Of a stretch of DNA of 64,000 nt, positions 1 through 12,391 are shown piece by piece. How positions within the stretch are numbered: position 1 is the stretch's first letter; each line of letters opens with the position of its first letter. Position numbers and translations under genes: made by a program. The notes below the pieces were generated by a model that was given only the letters and a program-made list of their open reading frames with translations, made no database searches and was not told where the DNA came from. This DNA is from Brienomyrus brachyistius (lineage: Eukaryota > Chordata > Actinopteri > Osteoglossiformes > Mormyridae): assembly GCF_023856365.1 (NCBI RefSeq), contig NC_064539.1:15017519-15081518 (forward strand), written 5' to 3'.

Positions 1-125
1 CCCTGCGATGGGCTGGCCCCCCATCCTGGGTTGTTCCCTGCCTTGTGCTCATTACTTCTGGGATAGGCTCCGGACCCCCCACGACCCAGTAGGATAAGCG
101 GTTTGGAAAATGGATGGATGGATGG
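1..125 (+). repeat. 3' end of a tRNA-derived SINE, cut by the window edge
   Basis: The sequence ends in a GGATGG tandem tail and carries the 'gataggctccggac' and 'ggataagcggtttgg' motifs. The same motifs occur in reverse orientation in the full-length copy at 50645-50995, which has tRNA-like promoter boxes and a target-site duplication. This copy is the 3' half only; its head lies left of the window. It sits in an intron of the UNC5D-like gene. Confidence 0.75.
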
Positions 126-959
126 ACTAACCAATAGAGTCAGATTTACACAAAGCGTTCATTTTGGACAACTGGGAACCAGAGAATGCAAACAAACGCC
201 CTGGAAACAAATGTGGACATTTTACACATGGAGTAATTTAATACCCAGTGCAGTGGAATCTGGTGAAATCTGGTGAAATCTTATGAAATCTAAAACAAAC
301 AAAAAAATTGATAAAAAGTGAACATGGCACACAAACTCACCTGTTATGTAAGCCACCAATTATCTGCGTTTCTGGAGAAGCCCCTCAGAAGTAATTTTTT
401 TCATAGATATTTAACATCTGGACGGCTCTTTAGAAGTGTTATATAAAACTGAAATCTATCCTGTCTTCTGGGGGATGAAACCAAGCAAAACTGTCCATAT
501 TCTTTAGCTTACACTTTACTGGCTGTGTTGTGTAACCTTTCAGTTTATGTAAGATGGTCTTCCATCCAAGACAGGCTACAAAATGCACGGAAAATAGTAA
601 GCAAGCACAGAAGGCAATATTCCATAAAAATGCACTTCAGTATGTCCTTGTTGTTTGACTTGTGGCATTTATATTTATAAGTATTTTGCCTGCAGAATGC
701 ATTTTTGTTATTATTTGAATTGCAGAACAAGAGATGTAATTAGTATAAGTCAATTTACGGTTCAGCTTTTGAATGCACCTGGAATATTCTATTTTATTTA
801 TATCCTAATTTATTTAGATCACTTTGCAGCATTAACTGATGGTAAATATTAAGAAAAACCCAAATGAATGGGTGCATCTAAAGTATGCCAGGAAGAAGAA
901 TGTCCTTTAAGGAAACAACAGCCCATGTTCACTAGAACAATAGTTCATGTGATTTGTGC

Positions 960-1150
960 TTCCGGTGACTAGTAGCCCAAGTGTGTACAGAAGGGCTCTG
1001 GATCGAATCCCAGCACCAGCAGGGCTGGTCTTTGATTAAGCCCCTTACGCCAAATAGCTGCTCCAGGGGTGCAGAAAAACGGCTGGTCCTGCACTCTGAC
1101 TCAGAGCTTCACTCTCAAGTATAGGTGGGTGTGTCTCATCTGAGAGCATG
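960..1150 (+). repeat. Degenerate tRNA-type SINE fragment
   Basis: The stretch has a promoter-B-like 'ggatcgaatccc' core, followed by an equivalent of the 'cccttgagcaagg' block seen in related SINEs at 4205-4418 and 31385-31605. It is diverged and its ends are not clear. Confidence 0.45.
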
Positions 1151-1261
1151 ACTGGTTAAGTGAGAAATATGTTTGTAAAAATTTCTAATAAGGTATCATT
1201 ATTACCTTATCACATTTCTTCACTGATGGGAAGCCAGCTACAGTCAGAGGCTTCATAGGCA

Positions 1262-1650
1262 CTCTGGGTACTGCAAGGCTGGAGCTGATAAAACCAGGTT
1301 ATTTTCAAACAAACCTGGTTTATTTTCCATAGGTACAGGTACATTGGAATGCTTTTCTCTGCTGAGTTCATCTTGCTCTTCATAGCTTTGCAGGGTGTTA
1401 TAGTACTGAGTCAGCTAACATGCAGTGCCACTGGGGCTGGGGGCTAGGGGCCTCGCTGAAGGGCTCACCAACACGAGACTGTTCTGCTGAGGTCGGGGCT
1501 CGAACCAGCAATCTTCTGATGACAGGCACAGGGATATAGCCCACTTAGCCACTCACCACCCCCAAAGGGTGGAGATCAACCAGCCTCTAAGCCATTTGTG
1601 TTATTAACAATTTCCCCACAGGGATCAATAAAGTATTAATTATTATTACG
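1262..1650 (+). repeat. Unnamed interspersed repeat, copy 1
   Basis: Shared landmarks are 'caggtacattggaatgctt', 'cttgctcttcatag', 'gactgttctg.tgaggc', and 'atcttctgatgacaggca'. They recur in the same order at 31886-32110, and the first also appears near 38870. The central B-box-like 'gggctcgaacc' suggests a SINE relative. A copy interrupts this intron only and does not touch an exon. Confidence 0.6.
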
Positions 1651-2063
1651 CCACACGCTCAGGCTGTCAAGCCACGTAGCTTTTTGAGTTTAATGCTGAC
1701 AAATAGTCCTTTTTATCAGCAGCGTCTTTAACGTAAAATCCTCAGAAAGTCATACTGTGATTCCAATGTGTGTACTTCTGTTTACTGTGTATCTTTTACC
1801 AATGTTGTCCTTTCCTTGGAGTTACACACCACTGTTACATGCCTTCGACCCTGTTATTCATGAGTCATTGAAGGTGTTGCCAAAAACAGTCTTACAATTT
1901 TATTTTTGTTTTTAAGTACTGCTGTTGCAGTTATGCAGACCCCGACATGTTTATAAGAGAGCCTGAACATGCCCAAACAGCGGCTTTTTAATTAATGCAT
2001 GAGTCACGTCTGTGTGGGAAACATAAGCTTTGATATATTCTTGTTGCTTCCCACCTGTTGCAG

Positions 2064-5000
2064 GAAGTGATGTCACTGATGGACGAGACCCTTTCCTGTT
2101 ACTGCCTGATGGACTCCTTAAGTTGCCACTTCCTGCTGGAGCAGCCGGGCTGCTTTGTGCTCACAGGGGAGCCGCTAACTGAGAAAGCTTCCAAGCGACT
2201 ACGGTTGGCTGCCTTTGGATGCGCAGGCCCTGGTACCATGGAGTACAGTCTGCGGATTTACTGCGTGGACGACACACCCCATGCCTTTCAGGTCCAATGG
2301 CAGCAGCTGGGCTTTCATTTCTGCCTTGTTTCAACCAGGAACAAAAAAGAAATTAGTGACCCAAATGTGACTGTAGGCACAGTGTACGGTGGTATACAGC
2401 GTTTACTGCTTACACTGTTATTAACAATATGTATTATTAAGTGGAGAATATGGGTGATAAGTAGTATTGATGATCTTAAATTGTGATAATAATAGAAAAC
2501 CTTAAAGCTTGCAAGTATTTTCTAAGGATAAGGGCTAAGTAACTGAGTCATTTAGTAATAATAATTATGGGGTAATTTATTTATTTATTTTTTACCAGAT
2601 TAGAATAATATACAGTTTGTTACCATACCAAAACCTGACAAATACTTGTACAGAATTCTTTCTCTCTCAGACAGATGTTCATAGGGCACCAGTGTACCAG
2701 TTAACCACACAGCTGTTGGAACATAAGATGCAGGGCGCTTTCAGGGCGCATAAGATGCAGGGCGTCTTTCAGGGCGCATAAGATGCAGGGCGTCTTTCAG
2801 GGCGCATAAGATGCAGGGCGTCTTTCAGGGCGCATAAGATGCAGGGTGCTTTCAGGGCGCATAAGATGCAGGGCGTCTTTCAGGGCGCATAAGATGCAGG
2901 GTGCTTTCAGGGCGCATAAGATGCAGGGCGTCTTTCAGGGCGCATAAGATGCAGGGTGCTTTCAGGGCGCATAAGATGCAGGGCGTCTTTCAGGGTGCAT
3001 AAGATGCAGGGCGTCTTTCAGGGCGCATAAGATGCAGGGCGCATAAGATGCAGGGCGCATAAGATGCAGGGTGCTTTCAGGGCACATAAGACGCAGGGCG
3101 TCTTTCAGGGCTCATAAGATGCAGGGCGTCTTTCAGTTGCTGCCATTTCTCTCAAAAATCCCAGCTTTTTGTCCCCAATGGCACCCATCCATTTCACAAT
3201 TATTTTCCAGATGGCGTATCTTGGTGAATGGCCCTCTTCACCATGTACTGTCTCTTGAGGCTGTAGCACCTCTGAGCAGAGACATTAATGCTTAACTTTA
3301 ATGAATCTAAGCGAGTGTCTCCTGTCCATTCCTGTCTGGAAAATCCATGTTCAGAATTTAATGCTGAAAGCTATTTCAAAACCTCACTGTTGGACTGTAC
3401 AGATCTGCATGTTATTTAAATTAGAAATGTCAAGAATAGCAGGCTGGATTAGTTTGCACAGTAGTGGGGTGTGATTGCTGATGATAAAGGTGAAAGTTGC
3501 ATTCAGGTTCAGTTCAAAGTAATTACATGCAAACATGTAGACTGTATAACTGGGGAAGAACATTTGAATATTATGAAAGTATATATACAGCTGATAGAAA
3601 AATGAAGAGACCACAGCAAAATTGTACATTTCACTCATTTCTCAACTTATGGCTGTGTGTCTGTGAACAATATACATATATATTTTTTGCAAACTGCAGT
3701 CTGGTTCTTCTCTGTTTCTCATTGATGAAGGGCTTCTTCCTTCATGGGACTTCTAGGAGCCTGATACAAACTGTCCTAGCAGTGCACTTCACACCTGCAC
3801 TTAATGTTGCCCATTCCTTTTGAAGGTCATTTGATGTCATCCTACGATTCATGAGAAACTGTCAGATAAGTTAACGGTCATCTCTGGCATTAGAAAGTCA
3901 ATTCTGCCCTCTACCTGGCTGGTTTCTGGTCATTCCCAGTGTCTCCTGATTCACCTACCTCTTGTGTACTGCTCTCTTAGAAATATTTAACCTTAAAGCA
4001 ACCGGCTGTTCAGTGTAGCCTTCTGCCAGCAAAACCATGATTAAACCAAGATTTAAAAAGGAAGATTTGTTCAAAAATATAGAGTGATCTCCTAATTTTT
4101 TCCACGACTGTATATAGAATTACTTGTTGTAGTAGTTTAATGGCGATCATGCCCAGTGATTCTGTGACAAAAAAGGCATGAAACTGGGGAGATTGAATGT
4201 TGACAGTAAGAGGTGTTTGAGGGCTGGTGGGTGGCTCTGCGGGCTCGGACTTTGTGTCTGTTATTGGAAGGTCACTGGTTCAAATCGCAGGTTCGACAAA
4301 GTAATTCCACCACTGGGCCCTTGAGCAAGAGCCTTCATCCCAATTGGCTGACCCTGCTTTATCAATTATGTGTCACTTTGCATAAAAGCATCAGGTACAT
4401 AAATAAATGTAATGAGGTATCTAATTATATATCTAATATTGATATCTAATTAGGTATTCTGAAATGTCATTTACAAATAATGATTTCAGCTTCCCCAGCC
4501 AGCTGACTATCAATGTCATATAATCACTGAATCCCACAATGCATCCGTTTCTGTCTTTATAATTGAAATTGCAGGAAAGACCACATAAAGGGCATGAAAA
4601 AAAATATTGTTTGGACACATTGAAATCAAAAATGCATTTAACATATTTAATTTTTGAAGATAATGGTTAAGTTTCTACTTGTACTATTTGTGTTTTTTTT
4701 TGCAAAACAAAATTAAAGCATGCAATGGAGTTTTTAAAAATATTTTTTGTTATATATTTTATAATTGAACATAATATAGTACATAACATACACAATCACG
4801 TTAGGTGATATTTTAAAATCATTATCTGTGTCTCTTTCGAGCCGTTTTTACATCTATGAGTAGTGATGAACATCTCAATTTCTTCATGTTGCAGGAGGTG
4901 ATAGCCACAGAGAAACTCAGAGGGGGGGAACTTCTGGAAGAACCTAAGACTCTGTGCTTCAAGGGGAACACCTTTAGCCTCCAGGTTTCCATCCAGGACA

Positions 5001-8000
5001 TCCCACAGTTTTTGTGGAACATCAAGCCTTTCACCACTTGTCAGGTACCGGATAGAACCAGCTTCAATAGTGACAGGTGTATCGGTACCGTTCAACATAT
5101 AAGTAGTTATCTGGACCAGGGCAGGCAAAAGTGTCAAGGACTAAGTAGTGCAGAACAATCAGCTGTGTCGACATTCTTCTGGAATAAAAATAGAAGATTT
5201 AACTGAAATAGTAGAGTGGGGTCTTAAGTTGTACACTACCCACTCAGTGTTAAATGTGTGAGTATGTAAGGAGAGCAGTAAAGCACAGAGCAAACGAAGA
5301 GAGCTGACTTTGCTGTCCCGAGGTCAGCCTTTGGTATTGAAGACACACTTATTAGCTTAGTCCATCATTTTACTTACAGGTCCTTTAATTGAAGTGTGTC
5401 ACAGAAAATAAGATCAAAGCAGTTTGGGGGTGTCGAAATTTTCCTCTAAAGGTTTCCGTGCCTGTATTTTTGTCAGATACTCTCCGGCACCAGCACTCAC
5501 CCTTACTGGTCACTTTGAAGTACATAGATAGAAGAAAGACATAAAGGTCAAGGATGTCTCCCCCACCTGTGAGCCACAGAAATGAATTATTCATCTGAAG
5601 CATCCTGCCCTATTTCCCATGTTACTCTGCTTTCCCAGGCTTGTTGCCTGCCTGTTGTGAAGCCCTTTGAGGACACAAAGTTTGACCAGCTTTTTTCAGC
5701 AACAGATATTTAATTCAAGCTTCTGCAGAATCCATGGTTGCCATGAATCTGAGCCGGTTACTGTCAGATAGACTGAAACACTGAGTATTTATCACACCGG
5801 ATAAGCAAATAAAAGACAGAAATGCGAGAGAGGAGGCGAAAGCCTTGTAGATGGAGTGTAGAACTGCATGAACTACTTAGCTGCATGTGTACTTATTTCT
5901 GTCATTTCATTTTCCCTAAAATGCTTGATTTTTTAAAAATGTATTTATTTAACACTGTATGTTGTTTGGGGTCTGTTCTGGCCAAAAGCCTTTTCTTTCT
6001 AATCTGGCACATTATTAATGTGATATCAGTGATACCGACGCTTGTGGGTTTGCATACTTCTGTTCTGTTGCTAACTCTTATAGCCTAGTATGCATCTGGC
6101 AAATAGCCAGAGGTGGAGATTTCAGGTCTAGAAAGTAGAAATCCAGTCCAGGATTTTGTTTCAACCAACCAATTGAGTACTCTGTGACTTGTGACTCTTT
6201 ATGCTCAACTGGTTGGGTGAAACAAAATCCTGGTCTGGATTTATACTTTCTGGACCTGAAATCTCCACCTCTGAAAATAGCATAGTGACTAAATCCTATA
6301 GGTTTATCCTAGAATTAGGGCGCTTAGCCATTATGGCTGAAAAAAATGTGACAAAATAAAATGAGTACAAAATTAGAATTGCTTTCTGCGTGTCACTTTT
6401 TAAAATGTAAACAGGGACTACGCTCTGAAAATGCAGACGCGACTTATAGAGTATTGCGGGTCTCTGCTACCTTCCAGGAGTTTCCCTTCTCACAGGTGTG
6501 GCGCAGCAATCAGCAGCCTCTGCACTGTGGCTTCTCCCTGGAGCGATACAGCACAGCCACCTCCCAGCTCTCCTGCAAAATCAGCGTGCGGCAGGTCAAG
6601 GGGCAGGAGCAGATCATCCAGGTCTACACGTCTGTGGCGGAGGTCAGCTCTCCATTCCCATCAGCGGCTAGACTATTGTTTTGTTGTGTACTTGGCCATT
6701 TCATGGCCAACATCAGTGCTTGACATCACAAATGGGCAAAAATCCTGCAGATACACTCCAAAATCTCGCGGAAAGCCTTCCCAGAAGAGTGGCAGCTGAT
6801 ATTGCTGCAAAGGGGGGACCAACTCCATATTGATGCCTATGGATTTATAATGGGATGTCAAAGTTCCTGTGGGCATAATGGCCAGGTGTCCCGGTATTTT
6901 TGTCCATAGCGTGTATTTGTTCAAAAAATGGTCTGGCTTTGAAGACCCTAGCTTGTACATATTCAGTATAGTTAAGGACTTTAATTCTCACTTTGAATGT
7001 ATAGTATGTATTTGAATGTTTTAAATACATTTTATTTGTGATAATTGTTTGGGGTGTGAACAAATGATCTTTACCATACATTTCACTACTGTAAGCTAAT
7101 CTCAGTCTGATTGAAATCACTTTCCAGAGAGAAAAGGATACAGCTGCAGTCTTCAGGCCAGCAGACTGCTCTGTCACGTTTCAGACAGGACCCAAGGCCT
7201 TCAGAATTCCCCTCTCCATACGCCAGAGGATATGCAATACTTTTGATACCGCCAAGGGCAAGGACTGGAGGCTGTTAGCACAGAAACTTCACATCGAGAG
7301 GTGAGATCTTGCCTCTAGCCTCACCATGGAATGAGTGAATGTTTAGCGTTAGCACCCCGAGCAAGAGGGACTTTTAATCTGCTTCCAAGACATGCAGCCC
7401 TAGTTCCAAGCATTCCGCCTTATAGCAGTGTTTATGTGAGTCACTGGTGCTCAAAGAGACCTCAGCGCTTTGCTGGGACAGCCCTCGGTCTACCTCTGCA
7501 GACATTCTTTCTAGGCGGGGTGAGGTGATGACGTTTGGCCTCCGGTTCACCCCAAAGAAAGAATGGAGAGACAATCTGCTGTTACCAATCAACTGGTGAA
7601 AATATGAATAAGACAATAAATCAGGCATTTAAAAATATACATAATACCAATATGTAAAAATGATTGAGTCAGATTATAGTGAGCTGTATTTGGTGCTGTC
7701 ATAGCTTATTCACACAAAAACAACTTCCTGTGTTTTGATATCTACCTATGAATTTGAAAAGCGTTATTTCTATGGCAATGTATTGCAGCTACTGCAAACA
7801 CAGCAGAATTAGGTTAGAGTTTACTACTTTATGTGTTGACAAAAACTATTTTTTAATCTGGCCAAATTACATTTCTCATGGGATGATCAATACTATTCCT
7901 GGCTTTTCAATCTGTATTTTCTTTTTAACTCTTGATTATTCTTTGATTTTAGTTTGTGGTTTGATTACATTCTATAACAGAGCTCCACTAACAAATCTGT

Positions 8001-10980
8001 AGGTAAAATCTCAGTCATACGTTACACTGGATTTTATTCAGTGAGGTACACAGCACCATGCAATTGTATAGAAAATGAACTAGACTCAAGGCAATGCTTG
8101 ACTTTGTTTATTATGAATCAGTCTGTATAGCCTAAATGATACAATAGCTTTTTATAACTATAAACAAATTAAAAAAGTGAAAATTGTGAAAAAATGTAGC
8201 AGGTTCTAACAGGGTTGCATGGTGGCAAGAAAAACAGCAACAGTCATTTTGTGTTCGTTTGTGTAATTCAGCGTAGGGCACAAATGTCATTTTATGTTTG
8301 TTTGTGTTATACAGCCCAGGGTATGACTGTCAATTTATGTTTGTTTGTGTGATACGGGCCGGGGTAAGACCCTCGTTTTATGTTTGTTTGTGTGATACGG
8401 CCCAGGGTACAACCCTCGTTTTATGTTTCTTTGTGTGATAAGGCCCGGGGTACGACCCTCGTTTTATGTTTGTTTGTGTGATACGGCTCGGGGTACAACC
8501 CTCATTTTATGTTTGCTTGTGTGATATGGCCCGGGGTACGACCCTCATTTTATGTTTGTTTGTGTGATACGGCCCGGGGTACGACCCTCGTTTTATGTTT
8601 GTTTGTGTGATAAGGCCCGGGGTACGACCCTCATTTTATGTTTGTTTGTGTGATACGGTCCGGGGTACGACCCTCGTTTTATATTTGTTTGTGTGATATG
8701 GCCTGGGGTACGACCCTCATTTTATGTTTGTTTGTGTGATAAGGCCCGGGGTACGACCCTCGTTTTATGTTTGTTTGTGTGATAAGGCCCGGGGTACGAC
8801 CCTCGTTTTATGTTTGTTTGTGTGATACGGCCGGGCTACGACCCTCGTTTTATGTTTGTTTGTGTGATATGGCCCGGGGTACGACCCTCGTTTTATGTTT
8901 GTTTGTGTGATATGGCCCGGGGTATGACCCTCGTTTTATGTTTGTTTGTGTGATAAGGCCCGGGGTATGACCCTCGTTTTATGTTTGTTTGTGTGATACG
9001 GCCCGGGGTACGACCCTCGTTTTATGTTTGTTTGTGTGATATGGCCTGGGGTACGACCCTCGTTTTATGTTTGTTTGTGTGATATGGCCCGGGGTACGAC
9101 CCTTATTTTATGTTTGTTTGTGTGATATGGCCCAGGGTACGACCCTCATTTTATGTTTGTTTGTGTGATATGGTCCGGGGTACGACCCTCGTTTTATGTT
9201 TGTTTGTGTGATATGGCCTGGGGTACGACCCTCGTTTTATGTTTGTTTGTGTGATACGGCCCGGGGTACGACCCTCGTTTTATGTTTGTTTGTGTGATAT
9301 GGCCTGGGGTACGACCCTCGTTTTATGTTTGTTTGTGTGATAAGGCCCGGGGTACGACCCTCGTTTTATGTTTGTTTGTGTGATACAGCCCGGGGTACGA
9401 CCCTCGTTTTATGTTAGTTTGTGTGATACAGCCCGGGGTACGACCCTCGTTTTATGTTTGTTTGTGTGATATGGCCCGGGGTACGACCCTTGTTTTATGT
9501 TTGTTTGTGTGATACGGCCCGGGGTACGACCCTCGTTTTATGTTTGTTTGTGTGATACGGCCCGGGGTACGACCCTCGTTTTATGTTTGTTTGTGTGATA
9601 TGGCCCGGGGTACGACCCTTATTTTATGTTTGTTTGTGTGATATGGCCCAGGGTACGACCCTCATTTTATGTTTGTTTGTGTGATATGGTCCGGGGTACG
9701 ACCCTCGTTTTTTGTTTGTTTGTGTGATATGGCCCGTGGTACTACCCTCATTTTATGTTTGTTTGTGTGATATGGCCCGGGGTACGACCCTCGTTTTATG
9801 TTTGTTTGTGTGATAAGGCCCGGGGTACGACCCTCGTTTTATGTTTGTTTGTGTGATACGGCCGGGCTACGACTATCACACTGATGCATAGCTGCCTGAT
9901 ACTGTCCCTCAGCCAGACTTAGTAGATTTGATTTTAGATGTGTAAAAGTGCAGCTCAAAAGAACAGAGTTAGCTTGTAGAAGGTGCTTGGGCCACAGCCT
10001 TCTTTCCCATGCTACCATGCTTGGAATCACACCGAGTTCCGGCCTTGTGAGATGCTTTTGCTAGGTAGTAATATTTCTTTCCATTCTTATAGGAGATAAA
10101 TGATTACAAATGTTCAGAGGAAGTGTAAATTGTGAATCTGATTATGAATAACAGCATTATTTGTGTTTTAATGACACAATTGTCTTGGCAGTTACATCGG
10201 GAAGCTTCTGATGACTTAGACATTAGTCTTGTGGTGATGAATGTCCTCTGTGAGGTATAATTTTTTGTGTGTACTGTAAGACAAATAGTTGTTGCCGGAA
10301 CATTTGAAGGCCAGCTGCCACTGTGTAATACCTGCACAAAATTAGAATGCCTTGGTTTTGTTTTCACATTCATTTCCTGTGCACACTTAGACAACAATGT
10401 ACTTGCAATGAAACACTGCCACCTGGTGATCAGAAATATGAATATCACATTAATTGCCATTAATATAAACCACAGCAGCTGAGAGCTAACAATAACTTAA
10501 AGGATTTTTTTATGCCAAGGCTACTTCTAAATTTTTTTTAAACTAATACACGTATAAAAAAATTAGAACATAAAAATTGCATGCGATGTCCTTCACAATG
10601 GTTTTCTTTGAACGTTCTACAAAAATTACTATCAGAACTTACGTACAGAATCTAAAATGACACGCCGCATATTTCTCACTGCATCCTTCATCAAGCAGTT
10701 GTGCCTTTTTGCTGTTCGCTTCCACTGCAGGAATCTATCGTATTTCGCCAAGCAGCAGAGCCCTTCAGGGATGATTCTGAACCTGTGGGAGGCACTGCAC
10801 CAGGACATTGGGGACCTTGATTTGTTGGCCAGGGCTCTTGAGGAGATCAGCAGAGTGCAAGCAAACAGCCCGCTCAGCTGCGCAGCTGCAGATGAATCTG
10901 CCACAGACTTAATGTGCAGCAAGTGGGGTGCAGGGAGCAGGGAGGCGATGGGACAAGGAAACGCAGACTTCACTCAGTAG
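2064..10980 (+). CDS. unc5d: Netrin receptor UNC5D-like, C-terminal exons (UPA and death domains)
   Basis: UNC5 proteins are single-pass netrin/FLRT receptors for axon repulsion and dependence-receptor apoptosis. Only the cytoplasmic C-terminus, 321 residues, is in the window. Exons are 2064-2291, 4895-5044, 6478-6642, 7128-7300 and 10731-10980; all joins keep frame and the last ends in TAG. The first three encode the UPA domain, with recognisable motifs [30 protein letters not shown] and FSLERYS. The last two encode the death domain ([46 protein letters not shown]). The words GNTFSLQ, IKPFT and the start of the death domain fit UNC5D better than UNC5A, B or C. The last 40 or so residues after the death domain (from RVQANSP) are poorly conserved, although the end NADFTQ faintly recalls the UNC5D tail. 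The start codon, immunoglobulin and thrombospondin domains, membrane helix and ZU5 domain lie left of the window. The family assignment is near certain; the paralogue is inferred from remembered motifs. Confidence 0.93.
2722..3136 (+). repeat. 28-bp minisatellite in an unc5d intron (about 15 copies)
   Basis: The unit is built on 'cataagatgcagggcgtctt' plus 'tcagggcg', 27-28 bp long. Units alternate between a 'gcgtctttc' form and a one-base-shorter 'gtgctttc' form. Near 3035-3070 several copies are shortened to a 'cataagatgcagggcg' core. It lies about 430 bp after the first UPA exon. Confidence 0.95.
3592..4112. mobile_element. Tc1/mariner-type transposon remnant
   Basis: The left end has 'gatagaaaaatgaagagacc' and the right end 'gatctcctaattttttcc', which are inverted relatives of one another, as expected for terminal repeats of a Tc1-like element. 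The interior has no open transposase. The element is a decayed non-autonomous copy in the unc5d intron. The family call comes from the end pattern and is an inference. Confidence 0.55.
4205..4418 (+). repeat. tRNA-derived SINE in an unc5d intron
   Basis: Promoter B-box-like 'ctggttcaaatcgc' is followed by 'gggcccttgagcaagagcc' and the 3' motif 'cataaaagcatcaggtacat', then an 'aaataaatgtaatg' tail. This order is typical of widespread fish tRNA-SINEs. It lies about 480 bp before the second UPA exon. Confidence 0.75.
6108..6273. mobile_element. Palindromic hAT-type MITE (166 bp)
   Basis: The element begins CAGAGGTGGAGATTTCAGG and ends in the reverse complement, CCTGAAATCTCCACCTCTG, and the two arms stay complementary for about 50 bp. 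The flanks 'caaatagc' and 'aaaatagc' match at 7 of 8 positions, which fits the 8-bp target duplication of hAT elements. It has no coding capacity and can fold into a long hairpin in the unc5d pre-mRNA about 200 bp before an exon. The rest of this intron (5045-6107 and 6274-6477) shows no further element I can name. Confidence 0.8.
8239..9875 (+). repeat. 43-bp minisatellite in the last unc5d intron (about 38 copies)
   Basis: The unit combines 'gttttatgtttgtttgtgtg' with 'atacggcccggggtacgacc' and 'ctc'. The first two or three copies are the most diverged. Most differences between copies are CG to TG or CG to CA at four CpG positions. A three-unit block at about 9090-9190 recurs 516 bp (exactly 12 units) later. 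The array makes up about half of the 3.4-kb intron between the two death-domain exons. The flanking parts of the intron (7301-8238 and 9876-10730) show no other recognisable element. Confidence 0.97.
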
Positions 10981-12391
10981 ACGTCCACTGATTTTCCAGC
11001 TTCTTAGAGGAATCTTCACCTCTTGAGCCACCCAGAATCCAGCTACCAGGGAAGGAACACCCCAGTCTCCACAGCAGCAAGCAAGCAAGATGTGTTGGTG
11101 TTTGTTAGACTGAACATCAGACCAGTCAGAGCGTTTAAGTGAGGGATTGAGCGTGGGCATGCTGCAGCACCCGGAGCACCCCATCCTCGCAGTGCCACAT
11201 ACCCACAAACGCTTGCTGCTTGGTTGTTCCCTTCTTCTCTTCTCTCTAATTCAGCTGCATTTTGTCACATTAAAGTAATGAGGTAACACTTTGTAGTTTC
11301 AGGCACCACCCCCCTCCCCCCCCAAAAAAAATCTCCTCAGATTATAATGTAGTAATTACTTGTAAAACGCTGTCCTTGATCCTGGAGACAAGGGCAGAAA
11401 CTATCAAGGTTTAACTGTTTAGCAATACTGGAATAGACACATCTATAATGGCAATGTGTTTGAACTCACAGGAATTGAATGTATTTTACTGCCTAATTTC
11501 ACCATATATGAATGAAGTATTTCATGCTTTTATTTTAACACCAACCACCTGGCCCAATCTTTCATTTATTTATTGCCGAATATGTGCACTAGTTATATGT
11601 AAATAAGACTGTCCATAATTGGTACTAATGTGAAAGACAGGCAAGCATTACTGGCAGTAAGGCAGACCAGACTCACGCCTTTCTCTTGACCCACTCGGCC
11701 TTATAAATCCACTCCGATTCAGCCTTGTGTACAAATGGGGGACATGAACTCGTAGTTCAGAGACCAGAGGTTGTTCATTTAAAAGGAGAATAAAGAAGAG
11801 AGAAGCACAAGGCACCATCCGAGCTGTTTTAACCAAATGGGAGAGGAAGCGCATTGAGATGCGGTGCTTTACCGACTACAATGGCATGGTCCAACTTTAT
11901 GCTGTATTCATGTGTGTTCTGATATTATCATGCTGAAAAACAGGAATTAAATGTAAAAACGGAATGGCTAAATATATTTATTATGTGTTACTGCAGGTAT
12001 TACTCGTAAATGTAACTTATTTTTTAAATTGGTTTGTTATTTAATATTGTTTTAATTATTACGAACATTATACCTTTAAATGCAATTATTTTCAGATTTT
12101 TTTCTTCCTTGTAAAGCGACCTTGGGTCTGTGAAAGGTGCTGTATAAATGTAAGATTATTATATTACATATTGTGAATTACAAATCTTTTATTTTCTAAT
12201 TTCTTATTTTAATTTGCTTTAGTTTCTTTGTATTTATTTGTTAATTTTTTTAAATATTTTCCAAAAAATACACATATAATAATATGGGCTACAGCAGGCC
12301 ATTTTCAGGCTTCACTTGTAAGCTAGTCTGACTGGGTCTGCTATATTTTCTGCTTTATGTTAAATTAATAAACTAAAATATTTTGAGGTCC
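10981..12391 (+). other. unc5d 3' UTR and downstream DNA
   Basis: Non-coding sequence follows the TAG of the UNC5D-like gene. The first canonical poly(A) signal I see is AATAAA at 11789-11794, which would give a 3' UTR of about 0.8 kb; another possible signal lies near 12364. Beyond that is AT-rich DNA with no recognisable gene. The true transcript end is inferred. Confidence 0.45.

Larger units (their letters stand above)
126..2063 (+). other. Intron of the UNC5D-like gene (left part)
   Basis: No exon could be recognised here. The intron holds a SINE fragment near 960-1150 and an unnamed interspersed repeat near 1262-1650. It ends in a good 3' splice site (pyrimidine-rich, then cag) just before the UPA-domain exon at 2064. 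The remainder is AT-rich single-copy-looking DNA. Confidence 0.6.

Noticed and set aside
8239..9875. Regularly repeated units considered as a CRISPR-like array
   Set aside because: There are no unique spacers; units are contiguous head to tail, and the context is a vertebrate intron.
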